A stretch of 8,835 bases of DNA from assembly GCA_964650975.1 (NCBI GenBank), contig CAZYWA010000332.1:1-8835 (forward strand). The letters run 5' to 3'. The position numbers and the translations under genes were made by a program. The DNA comes from CAZYWA01 sp964650975 [NCBI: uncultured bacterium] (GTDB lineage: Bacteria > JADJOY01). Each line of letters opens with the position of its first letter. Position 1 is the first letter of the stretch. The notes beneath the pieces are model-generated. The model searched no databases. It worked only from the letters and a program-made list of their open reading frames with translations, and was not told where the DNA came from. Below, in pieces: positions 1-7,271 of this stretch.

Positions 1-1
1 C

Positions 2-91
2 GGCCAGAGCTACGTCGACCTCACCACCCTCAAGAGAGGCGATCTCCTCAAGAAGCTCGCGGAGGGATCGGGTGAGCCCGATGCCGGCTGA
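2..91 (+). CDS. C-terminal end of an upstream gene, probably AddB (partial)
   Basis: An open frame enters from the left edge and stops at TGA 89-91. The visible 29 residues begin GQSYVDLTTLKRGDLL and end in a Gly/Glu-rich tail; they carry no diagnostic motif of their own. The stop lies inside the start of the following addA gene (overlap about 20 bases from GTG 72), so the two genes are almost certainly co-transcribed and translationally coupled. In bacteria with AddAB the gene directly before addA is typically addB, the helicase-like, nuclease-bearing partner subunit. I therefore infer addB from position alone. What is left could equally be the end of another gene. Confidence that this is a real coding end is good; confidence in the identity is modest. 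Confidence 0.6.
   Translation, partial: GQSYVDLTTLKRGDLLKKLAEGSGEPDAG
61..66 (+). promoter_or_regulatory. Ribosome binding site deciding the addA start
   Basis: GGAGGG lies five bases before GTG 72 and fourteen before the alternative ATG 81. The short spacing favours GTG 72 as the addA start. The site lies within the last codons of the upstream gene, consistent with translational coupling. Confidence 0.6.
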
Positions 92-3000
92 GACTCTCCG
101 CAGCGGCTTCACCGCGGCGCAGACCGACGCCATCGGTGCGAGCGGCGAAAGCCTGCTCGTTTCCGCCGCCGCGGGCTCCGGGAAGACGCGGGTGCTCGTC
201 GAGCGCGTCATCGAGCGCGTGCTCGATCCCGTCCGTCCGGTGCCGATCGACCATTTCCTGGTGGTCACGTTCACCGACGCGGCCGCGGCGGAGATGCGTC
301 AGCGCATCGCGCGGCGCCTCGACGAAGAGCTGACCAAGCGGCCCGACGATCGTCATCTCCGCGAGCAGCTGGTGCTCCTGCCGCGCGCGTCGATCTCCAC
401 GATCCACTCGTTTTGCCTCAAGATCTTGCGCGAGCATTTTCACCGGATCGCGCTCGATCCGGCGGCCACGGTGCTCGGCGAGCACGAGGCGCGGCTTCTG
501 GTCGCCGAATCGCTGGAAGCGGTGTTCTCGCGTCGTCATGCGCGCGAGGAGCCGCGTTTCCTGGCCTTGGTCACGGCGTACGGAGGCGGCGAAGCGCCGG
601 TCGCGGTGAAGCGCTTGGTGGTCGGTCTGCATTCCTTCACGCGCAGCCTCGCGCGACCCGAGCGGTGGCTCGACGAGGCCGCGAGACGGTTCGAGGTGCC
701 GGCCAACGGAGGAATCGCCGCGACTCCTTACTGGAACGCGATCCGGCAGTGGCTCGAAGTGGAGCTGGGGCGGTTGAGGGCCGAGCTTGCGGCGCTGCGC
801 GTGGCGGCGCTCGCTCCTGGCGGACCGGCGGCGTACGCGAGTCGCTTGACGGTCGAGCATGCGTTCTTCGTGCGGGCGTGCGCCGCGCTGGAACGAGTGG
901 CGAGCTGGGACGAGCTCCTCGCCGCGTGGCCGAGCGATCCGTTTGACCGGCTGCCTCCCGCGAAGAACGTGATCGACGAGGCGCGGAAGGAATGGATCAA
1001 GAAGCGCCGCAACTGGGCGAAGGGCCGGTTCGACACTCTCACGGCGAGACTCGGGGGCACCCTCGAGCCGCAGTGGCTCGACGATCTCGCGAGCCTGGCG
1101 CCGCACGCGCACGAGCTGGTCTCGCTGGTGAAGGCGGTCGACGCCGAGTACGCCGCGCGCAAGCGACGTCGCTCGGCGCTCGATTTCGACGATCTGGAGC
1201 ACGCGGCGCTCGAGGTGCTCGGCAGCTGGGACGAGGCGCGGCGCGAGTTCGATCGCACCGACCTGGCACGCGAGCTCAGCACGCGCTTTCACGAGGTGCT
1301 GGTCGACGAATACCAGGACGTGAACGGTGTGCAGGAAGCGATCCTCGCGCTGGTGTCGCGCGATGCCGGCGACAAGGGCGACGGCAACCGCTTCCTGGTC
1401 GGCGACGTGAAGCAATCGATCTACGGATTCCGCCACAGCGATCCGGCGGTCTTCCAGGCGCGGTTGCGCGAGTACCGGCGATCGCCGCGCTCCGCGGCGA
1501 TCGGTCGCGCGATCGTGCTGTCGGAGAATTTCCGCAGCCGTCGCCCGGTGCTCGCCGCCGTGAATTTTCTCTTCCGGCAGCTCATGACCGAAGCGGTCGG
1601 CCACATCGCCTACGACGACGACGCGGAGCTTCGCTACGGAGCACGCTACCCGGAAGCAGGATCGGTGGTCGCCGACCTACCCGTCGAGCTGCACCTGGTC
1701 GAGCGCACCGACGCGAATCTGGCCGGAGAGACCGGTGAGGACGCCGCTGTCGACGCGGTGCTCGCCACCGATCCCGACGAAGCCGACGAGCAGCCCGATG
1801 CGGCGGTGGGCCCGGAGGCCGACGCGGCCGCGCTCACCCGCTGGCTCGACGACGCGAGCGCGGCGGAGCGCGAGGCGCAGGTGGCGGTGGCGCGAGCACG
1901 CGCGATCGTGGAAGGCGACTCCGCAACGAACGCACCGCCCGCGCTGGTGTGGGAAAGGCACGGAATCGACGCACCGTGGAAGAGCCGGAAGGCTTGCTGG
2001 AGCGACGTGGTGGTGCTGTTGCGCTCGGTCAAGAACCGCGCCACGTCGTTCGTGACGGTTTTCGAGGCGAGTGGGATCCCCGCGCACGCGGACGTCGGCA
2101 CCGGATGGTTCGCGGTGACCGAGATCGAGACCATGCTGTCGCTGCTCACGGCGCTCGAGAATCCGCGCCAGGACATCCCGCTGGCAGCCGCGTTGCTCTC
2201 GCCGCTGGGTGGCTTTCGCGCCGCGGATCTGGCGCGGATGCGGCTCGCCGACCGGCGCGCCGATTTCATCGACGCCGTGCGCGCCTCGGCCGCCGGCTCG
2301 GGCGACGGCGACGCGACCGGCCTCGATGCCGAGATCCGCGACCGCTTGCGCACGTTCCTCGCCAGGCTCGACGAGTGGCGCACCGCCGCGCGCCGCGAGC
2401 CGCTCTCGCGGGTGATCTGGCGCATCTACTCCGAGTCGCGCTTTCTCGACGTCGCGAGCGCCATGCCAGGTGGCGCGGGCCGTCGCGCCAATTTGCTGGC
2501 GCTCTTCGATCGCGCGCGCGAGTTCGACCACTTCGCGCGTCAGGGCCTCACGCGTTTCCTGGCCTTCATCGAGAAGCTGGCCGAGCGCGATCAGGATCTG
2601 GGCACGGCCTCTCCGGTGGGAGCCGGCGAGAACGCGGTGCGCGTGCTCACCGTGCACAAATCGAAGGGGCTCGAGTTCCCGTTCGTGATCGTGGCCGGGC
2701 TCGGCACCGAGTGGAACGACCGCGACCAGGCCGGCGACGTGATCTTCGACCGCGACCTGGGCCTCGGCTTGCGGGTGGTGAATCTCACGCTGCGCGCGCG
2801 CTACCCGTCGCTCGCCCATCACGCGGTGCGCGCGGCCCGCGCCCGGGCGCTGCGCGCCGAGGAGCTGCGCGTGCTCTACGTGGCGCTCACCCGCGCCCGC
2901 GAGCGGCTGGTGCTGATCGGTTCGGTGCGAGGGCTGGGCGCCGAGTGCTTGCGCTGGGCCTCGATCGCGAGCGCTTCCGGCGCGCGGCTCGACGAGGCGT

Positions 3001-4091
3001 TGGTGGCCGGCGCGCGGCGGCCGCTCGACTGGATCGCGCCCGCCGTGGCGCGCCATCCACACGGCTCGCCGATCCGCGATCTGCAACCGGCCCGGCCGGC
3101 GCCACGTCGCGCGACGGATTCGACGGCGACGGCCGCGCCGCGCGAGGACTCCGATTGGTCGGTGCAGCTCTGGACCCGGACCGAGCTCGAACGTGTCGTG
3201 CGCGTCGTCGACCGGGCCGCGAAGCCAGCGGCGGACTGGAGCGGGATCGCCCGGCTCGACCCGGCCGCCTTCGGCGAACCGTCCGATCCTCACGCGGACG
3301 AGGACCGCCGGGTGCTCGCGACGCGCTTCGCCTGGAGCTACCCGCACTCCGCGGTGACCGGCCAGTTCGCGAAGCTGAGCGTCACCGAGCTCAAGTCGCG
3401 GTTCCCCGCCGCCGCGCCCACCGACGATGACGCTGAGCAAGTTTCGTCGGAGACGATCCACTGGCCCGTGGCCGGAGTGAAGAGAGCTCGCAAAGCGAAG
3501 CGGCCGGCCTCACAGGCGGTTCGCGAACGCCCCAGTTTTCTCGACACGTCGCCTCGCACGCCCACCGCCGCCGAGATCGGCACCGCGACCCACTTGGCGC
3601 TTCGCCACCTCGAGAGCGCCGTATGGGGAGACGCGAGCGCCGCGGCCGCCGCCATGGACGATCTGGTCGCGCGCGGGCTCATGAGCGCCGAGCAAGCGCG
3701 CGCCGCGCGCCTCGACTCGATCGTCGCCTTCGGCAGCTCGGAGCTCGGCCGTCGCCTCGCCGCCCATCCCGAGCGATTGCGCCGCGAGGTCCCGTTCACC
3801 CTCGGCATTGCCGCGGGCGAGGTCCACGACCAGCTCGCCGGCGCCGCCGCGCGCGACATCGTGGTGGTGCAGGGTGTGATCGATCTGCTCGCCGACCTCG
3901 GCCCGGAAAGCGGCTTCCTGCTGCTCGACTACAAGACCGACCGCGTCTCGCCGGCGGACGTGGCCGATACCGCCGAGGCCTACCGCGGCCAGATGGCGCT
4001 CTACGCCCGCGCCGTCGAGCAGATCTTCTCCCGCCCCGTCACCGAGCGCTGGCTCTGCTTCCTGACCGCCGGCACAGCGCTCAGGCTGTGA
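72..4091 (+). CDS. addA: AddA: UvrD-family helicase-nuclease subunit of AddAB, double-strand-break repair
   Basis: This 1339-residue protein is a complete AddA. It would act in the cytoplasm with AddB, unwinding and resecting broken DNA ends for RecA. All superfamily-1A helicase motifs are visible: Walker A AAAGSGKT (K38, T39), VVTFTDAAAAEMR, STIHSF, the Walker B DEYQD at 412-416, VGDVKQSIYGFR at 443-454, LSENFRSR, VRVLTVHKSKGLEFPF from 856, and LRVLYVALTRARERL from 932. The C-terminus carries the RecB-type PD-(D/E)XK nuclease: SVTELK at 1103-1108, GTATH with H1174, D1271 in GVIDLL, DYKTD at 1286-1290 and Q1307 in YRGQMALYA. No key residue is missing. The length is somewhat above the usual 1150-1250. 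Extra material includes an Ala/Asp/Glu-rich stretch at about 553-595 and a Pro/Arg/Ala-rich linker near 985-1035. Start GTG 72 is chosen from its ribosome site; ATG 81 is the alternative. Confidence 0.96.
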   Translation: MSPMPAETLRSGFTAAQTDAIGASGESLLVSAAAGSGKTRVLVERVIERVLDPVRPVPIDHFLVVTFTDAAAAEMRQRIARRLDEELTKRPDDRHLREQLVLLPRASISTIHSFCLKILREHFHRIALDPAATVLGEHEARLLVAESLEAVFSRRHAREEPRFLALVTAYGGGEAPVAVKRLVVGLHSFTRSLARPERWLDEAARRFEVPANGGIAATPYWNAIRQWLEVELGRLRAELAALRVAALAPGGPAAYASRLTVEHAFFVRACAALERVASWDELLAAWPSDPFDRLPPAKNVIDEARKEWIKKRRNWAKGRFDTLTARLGGTLEPQWLDDLASLAPHAHELVSLVKAVDAEYAARKRRRSALDFDDLEHAALEVLGSWDEARREFDRTDLARELSTRFHEVLVDEYQDVNGVQEAILALVSRDAGDKGDGNRFLVGDVKQSIYGFRHSDPAVFQARLREYRRSPRSAAIGRAIVLSENFRSRRPVLAAVNFLFRQLMTEAVGHIAYDDDAELRYGARYPEAGSVVADLPVELHLVERTDANLAGETGEDAAVDAVLATDPDEADEQPDAAVGPEADAAALTRWLDDASAAEREAQVAVARARAIVEGDSATNAPPALVWERHGIDAPWKSRKACWSDVVVLLRSVKNRATSFVTVFEASGIPAHADVGTGWFAVTEIETMLSLLTALENPRQDIPLAAALLSPLGGFRAADLARMRLADRRADFIDAVRASAAGSGDGDATGLDAEIRDRLRTFLARLDEWRTAARREPLSRVIWRIYSESRFLDVASAMPGGAGRRANLLALFDRAREFDHFARQGLTRFLAFIEKLAERDQDLGTASPVGAGENAVRVLTVHKSKGLEFPFVIVAGLGTEWNDRDQAGDVIFDRDLGLGLRVVNLTLRARYPSLAHHAVRAARARALRAEELRVLYVALTRARERLVLIGSVRGLGAECLRWASIASASGARLDEALVAGARRPLDWIAPAVARHPHGSPIRDLQPARPAPRRATDSTATAAPREDSDWSVQLWTRTELERVVRVVDRAAKPAADWSGIARLDPAAFGEPSDPHADEDRRVLATRFAWSYPHSAVTGQFAKLSVTELKSRFPAAAPTDDDAEQVSSETIHWPVAGVKRARKAKRPASQAVRERPSFLDTSPRTPTAAEIGTATHLALRHLESAVWGDASAAAAAMDDLVARGLMSAEQARAARLDSIVAFGSSELGRRLAAHPERLRREVPFTLGIAAGEVHDQLAGAAARDIVVVQGVIDLLADLGPESGFLLLDYKTDRVSPADVADTAEAYRGQMALYARAVEQIFSRPVTERWLCFLTAGTALRL

Positions 4092-4179
4092 TCGGCGTGC
4101 GACCTCACTCAGCGCCGAAAATGGGCCTGAAAAGCGGCCGAATCAGCTAGTTCGAGCGTCTGGAGATCCGTCGGTGGTC

Positions 4180-4216
4180 GTTCTTGGTAGCGACTTGCAC
4201 CAGTTTTTGGTAGCGA
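4180..4216. repeat. Short direct repeat with 23-base period in the gap after addA
   Basis: GTTCTTGGTAGCGA at 4180-4193 recurs as GTTTTTGGTAGCGA at 4203-4216, with one mismatch in 14. It sits in the 141-base gap between addA and the DUF1554-type gene, immediately before the place where that gene's missing 5' part would be expected. The same gap has no clear terminator with a T-run and no convincing promoter. The repeat may be an operator-like site, a slipped duplication or a scar of rearrangement; the sequence does not decide. Confidence 0.55.
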
Positions 4217-4232
4217 TGGCGTCGTTGCGTTC

Positions 4233-4793
4233 GTGACCTCGGCATCCGGGAACGGCAACCTCTTCTCTTGGCCTCACTCAGGCGGCGCGACGGGCATCGC
4301 GGCGGGCGACGCGATCTGCCAGAAGCTCGCGAGCGACGCGTTGCTCGATGACCCTGCCCAATACAAAGCGTGGCTCTCGGATTCGACGGTCGACGCGAAA
4401 GCCCGATTCCAAACGAGTGGACCCTGGGTACGCCCGGACGGAACACTCATTGCGCGCGACGCGTCCAGCCTGACACAAGGCGACCTTCTCACTGCGATCG
4501 ATCAGACGGAGACGGGGCTATACTTCGGTGCCGCCACCGTTTGGACCGGTACTTCCAACAACGGCACCAAGCAGACGAACACCTGCACGAATTGGACGAC
4601 CGCTTCGAGCGCGACCCAAGGGGTTACCGGCCAGGCGGACGACTCAACTTTCTGGACAGATCAGGCCCCAAGCACACCCTGCAATATCACGACCGCGCAC
4701 CTTTACTGTCTAGGTGGGGCATCGCTGAAGCTCTTTTCGGACGGTTTCGAGCTTGGAACGACGGCCGCTTGGTCTCACACCGGGTTCTTCTGA
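4233..4793 (+). CDS. DUF1554-type secreted domain protein, apparently lacking its signal peptide (possible 5'-truncated remnant)
   Basis: The 186-residue frame matches my recollection of DUF1554 proteins, which are usually exported and have no known enzyme activity. Recognisable blocks are FVTSASGNGNL (F is the codon before the GTG), GDAICQ, AWLSDSTVDAKARF, SGPWVRPDGTLIA, TGLYFGAATVWTGTS, CTNWT and the closing HLYCLGG. Cysteines 29, 118, 150 and 159 could form two disulfides. A tail at 165-186 contains SDGFELGTTAAW, resembling a short C-terminal motif of secreted proteins. The oddity is the beginning. The domain starts almost at residue 1 with no signal peptide or ribosome site, and the frame upstream is open only back to TAG 4188, with no ATG, GTG or TTG before 4233. 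G+C is lower than in the flanks: 35, 37 and 33 of 60 bases on lines 4501, 4561 and 4681, against 50 of 60 on addA line 2821. I infer an acquired, 5'-damaged gene. Confidence 0.7.
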   Translation: MTSASGNGNLFSWPHSGGATGIAAGDAICQKLASDALLDDPAQYKAWLSDSTVDAKARFQTSGPWVRPDGTLIARDASSLTQGDLLTAIDQTETGLYFGAATVWTGTSNNGTKQTNTCTNWTTASSATQGVTGQADDSTFWTDQAPSTPCNITTAHLYCLGGASLKLFSDGFELGTTAAWSHTGFF

Positions 4794-4828
4794 GTCACGC
4801 GCGGCTTCACCGCAGAAAACCGGGGATG

Positions 4829-4858
4829 CTTGGAGGGCCGCGCTTCCGCGCGGCCGGC
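4829..4858 (+). repeat. REP-like palindromic element, copy A
   Basis: CTTGGAG is followed by a perfect 8-base stem, GGCCGCGC (4836-4843) paired with GCGCGGCC (4848-4855), around a TTCC loop. It lies between the convergent DUF1554-type and aldehyde dehydrogenase genes and almost touches the dehydrogenase stop codon. It shares its layout (GGAG, then GG-NN-GCG, about six bases, CGC-N'N'-CC) with the three elements at the right end of the window. It may also act as a transcription barrier for both genes, but no T-run follows on either strand, so a standard intrinsic terminator is not supported. Confidence 0.6.
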
Positions 4859-4859
4859 G

Positions 4860-6383
4860 TCATACCTGCCGGCTCAGTACGCGCTTGAGGAGGAACGGCA
4901 GCTTGAGCAGCGCAAGCAAGTTGCCGCCGAGCTGGCTCACCACCGCGCGCATGAGCTTCGTCAGGTCGTCGCCGTAGGGATACCACCAGGTTTCCTTGGC
5001 GCCGGAGCTTCGGTCGATCAGCAGGAACGCGGGCCGCGTCATCTCGAGGAGTCCGTACTTCGAGTTGGTGACGCCGTGGCCGGTGTCTTTCACGCCGCCC
5101 CACGGAGCCGACGCGAGGGCGCCGCTGAAGACGCAGTTGTCGACCATCGCGACGCCCACCTCGAGACGCCGCGCGAGCGCCTCGCCGCGCGCGAGATCGG
5201 CGGTCCAGATCGAGCCCGTGAGCCCGAACTTGGCGCGGTTCGCCTCCGCGATCGCCTCTTCGGCGTCGCGCACCCGCACGATCGGTAGCGTGGGGCCGAA
5301 GGTTTCCTCGACCATGAACGTGGCGTTCCGGTCGGCCACCTCGATCACCGTGGGCTGGAAGAAGAGCGACGTCCCGACGCGCTCGCCCCCGGCCAGGATC
5401 CGGCAGCCGGTGTCGCGCGCGTTCCGCACGTGATCCTCGACCAGCTTCATCTGCTTGTCGTTTCGTAGCGGGCCGACGTCGGCGCCCGTGCGCAGCTTCT
5501 TCACGCGCTCGACCAGCGCCGGCACGAAGCGATCGTAGATCGCGTCCTCGACGTAGAGCCGCTCGATCGAGGCGCAGTTCTGGCCGGCGTTGGTGAAGGC
5601 GCCCCACAGCACACCGTTGAGCGCGCGCTCGAACGGCGCGTCCGCGAGCACGATCGCGACGTCCTTGCCGGAGAGTTCGGTGGAGCAGGGGATCAGGCGC
5701 TCGCCGCAGCGCTTGGCGACCTCTTTCCCGACACCCACCGAGCCGATGAAGTTGATCTTGTCGGCGTGCTCGATCACCACCGCCGAGACCTCGCGCCCGC
5801 CGTAGCCGACCACCAAGAGATCCTTGGGGAGCGTCTCGATGAACACCTGCGCCAGCTCGCGTCCGATCAGGCTCGCGTCGACCGACGGCTTGAACGCGAC
5901 CGCGTTTCCGGCGACGAGAGCCGGCACGATCGCGCGCATCGGCAGCGCCACGGGGTAGTTCCAGCTGCTGAGCACGCCGACCACCCCGAGCGCGCGATGC
6001 TCGATCGAGCCGCGCTTTCCGGGGTAGTTGATCGGATTGATCGGCACCCGTTCGGGTGCGAGCAGCTTGGCCGCGTGCTTGAGGTAGAAATCGAAGAGCT
6101 CCAGGTTGGCGATGATCTCGCCTCCCAGGATCTCCGCCATCGGCTTCCCGGTCTCGCGGCGCACGGCGTCGACCAGCTTGTCGACGCGCGCGTGAAACGC
6201 CTTCCGGCAGCGGCGGATCGTCGCGAGCCGCTCGGCGAGCGGAGTCGCCGCCCACGCATGCTGCGCGCCCGCGGCGGCGCGCAGCAGCGTTTCCATTTCG
6301 GCCGGTGGAGTGCGCTCGATCTCCGCGACCACCGAGCCGTCGAGCGGTGATACGACACGCAGCGGCGCCTGAGCCATCGTCAT
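4860..6383 (-). CDS. NAD(P)-dependent aldehyde dehydrogenase with hydrophobic C-terminal tail
   Basis: This 507-residue protein is a full-length aldehyde dehydrogenase that would oxidise an aldehyde to its acid with NAD(P)+. Visible family features are SSWNYPVALP with the oxyanion Asn N142, FKPS with cofactor-binding K165, FIGSVGVGKEV (the Rossmann FTGS-type loop), TELSGKD with general base E236, NAGQNC with catalytic C270, and EETFGP at 359-364 with the cofactor-ribose Glu. The substrate is not evident. The region after about 465, WWYPYGDDLTKLMRAVV followed by a leucine-rich run to 503, goes beyond the core fold. It recalls the hydrophobic tails of fatty-aldehyde dehydrogenases, so membrane association is possible. 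Start ATG 6383 is supported by GAGGAG eight bases upstream; ATG 6377 is a less likely alternative. It is the last gene of the leftward group, 57 bases after its neighbour. Confidence 0.93.
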   Translation of the reverse strand: MTMAQAPLRVVSPLDGSVVAEIERTPPAEMETLLRAAAGAQHAWAATPLAERLATIRRCRKAFHARVDKLVDAVRRETGKPMAEILGGEIIANLELFDFYLKHAAKLLAPERVPINPINYPGKRGSIEHRALGVVGVLSSWNYPVALPMRAIVPALVAGNAVAFKPSVDASLIGRELAQVFIETLPKDLLVVGYGGREVSAVVIEHADKINFIGSVGVGKEVAKRCGERLIPCSTELSGKDVAIVLADAPFERALNGVLWGAFTNAGQNCASIERLYVEDAIYDRFVPALVERVKKLRTGADVGPLRNDKQMKLVEDHVRNARDTGCRILAGGERVGTSLFFQPTVIEVADRNATFMVEETFGPTLPIVRVRDAEEAIAEANRAKFGLTGSIWTADLARGEALARRLEVGVAMVDNCVFSGALASAPWGGVKDTGHGVTNSKYGLLEMTRPAFLLIDRSSGAKETWWYPYGDDLTKLMRAVVSQLGGNLLALLKLPFLLKRVLSRQV

Positions 6384-6391
6384 CTCGTCGT

Positions 6392-6397
6392 CTCCTC
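6392..6397 (-). promoter_or_regulatory. Ribosome binding site of the aldehyde dehydrogenase gene
   Basis: On the minus strand GAGGAG precedes ATG 6383 by eight bases, which supports that start over ATG 6377. The 57-base gap (6384-6440) also holds a short imperfect palindrome, CGCCTCAGGCG, without a T-run. The gap shows no clear promoter, so read-through from the upstream genes is plausible. Confidence 0.55.
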
Positions 6398-6440
6398 GAC
6401 GTGGCTTGCATCCACGCCTGAGGCGGGATCGTGGCAGAGA

Positions 6441-7271
6441 TCAGTGATGTGTGTCGCCGCTTTTCTCGTCTGACGCGAGAGACAGGTAGTGGACCGGAGC
6501 GGCGTCGTCGGTTGGCTCGAGGCTCGCGAGGATCGGGCTCAGCTCCTCTTGACGGAGCGGCGGGCCGTCCTTCACGAGGACGTGAAAGCGCAAGAAGCGA
6601 TCACCGGGAGCCCAGGCCTCCACGTGGGCGAACCAAGGATCGAGAGGAGGCGCCCCATCCTGGAAACCGTACGCTCGCCCGTTGTCGAACCAGAAGACCG
6701 CGTGCGGCAGCGGGGCCATGATCATCGAGGGGGCGGTGAGGGTTTTCAACGCGAGCAGAAACCCGAGCACAGGGACTTGGTAGAAGGGCAGGGCGTGGAG
6801 CATCTGCTCGGGAGTCTCGCCGAGAACGGCACGGGCCAGGAAGAAGGGACTCTCCATCACGCGCGGGCCTCCGAGATCCTCGCATTTGGCGCGTTGTTTG
6901 TCGGAAGCACACTGGAGCGTGTCCCGGTAGTCGGGCCCTCCAATGGGGTCGAGATGGATCAGGAGTCGCCGGTCGTGCTCGAACTCCACGAAATCGTATT
7001 CGGTTCCCAGGTGCTTCTTCGTGGTGCGGTTTTCCACGTGAGACCAGGGCACGTGGATTCGCCAACCGGCTCCGACGAGGGAGATCCCGGAATCCGTCGA
7101 GCGGGTCGGGAGCGGAAGCGGCTGCGGCACGACGAAGGCCTGGGGCGCTTTCGACGAGTAGAGCCGAAGCCACCAGACCTGGAGGAGGACGCGCGCTGCA
7201 AACCCCAGCAGCGCGATCGAAACGACGATCCGCACGACGACACGCAGTCCGCGCTTCGCCTTGCGCGACAT
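6441..7271 (-). CDS. Uncharacterised single-span membrane-anchored protein
   Basis: I do not recognise a family for this 276-residue protein. The N-terminus is basic (MSRKAKRGLR) and followed by one hydrophobic span at about 11-36 ending in WWLRLY. This suggests an uncleaved anchor with the rest outside the cytoplasm. The remainder looks globular and has two cysteines nine residues apart, C121 and C130, that could form a disulfide. A second moderately hydrophobic stretch lies at about 160-185, and aromatic-rich strands such as HAVFWFDNGRAYGFQDG at 190-206 follow. The C-terminus ends in DTHH. Its ATG directly abuts the stop codon of the lipoprotein gene (TGA|ATG, no spacer) with only a weak GGCGG upstream, so translation is probably coupled. 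This makes a joint envelope function with the lipoprotein the best guess; no reaction can be named. Confidence 0.85.
   Translation of the reverse strand: MSRKAKRGLRVVVRIVVSIALLGFAARVLLQVWWLRLYSSKAPQAFVVPQPLPLPTRSTDSGISLVGAGWRIHVPWSHVENRTTKKHLGTEYDFVEFEHDRRLLIHLDPIGGPDYRDTLQCASDKQRAKCEDLGGPRVMESPFFLARAVLGETPEQMLHALPFYQVPVLGFLLALKTLTAPSMIMAPLPHAVFWFDNGRAYGFQDGAPPLDPWFAHVEAWAPGDRFLRFHVLVKDGPPLRQEELSPILASLEPTDDAAPVHYLSLASDEKSGDTHH

Noticed and set aside
48-1604. Long minus-strand open frame of 518 codons opposite addA
   Set aside because: It is antisense to unmistakable helicase motifs, rich in Arg/His/Gln/Glu as expected from the complement of GC-rich codons, and has no recognisable domain. Treated as a shadow of addA, like the minus-strand frame at 1677-3461.
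4110-4160. Possible terminator after addA
   Set aside because: Only a four-base GGCC pairing around TGAAAAGC is seen, with no T-run. Not strong enough to list.
4147-4446. Minus-strand 99-codon frame across the addA-DUF1554 gap, considered as a transposase remnant
   Set aside because: It is Arg/Ser/Pro-rich, has no DDE or Y1 motif, and lies antisense to the DUF1554-type coding sequence. No inverted terminal repeats flank it.
4807-6411. Minus-strand 534-codon frame overlapping the aldehyde dehydrogenase
   Set aside because: It is Arg/Ala/Gly-rich with no motifs and lies in a different frame of the same strand as an aldehyde dehydrogenase with all catalytic residues intact.
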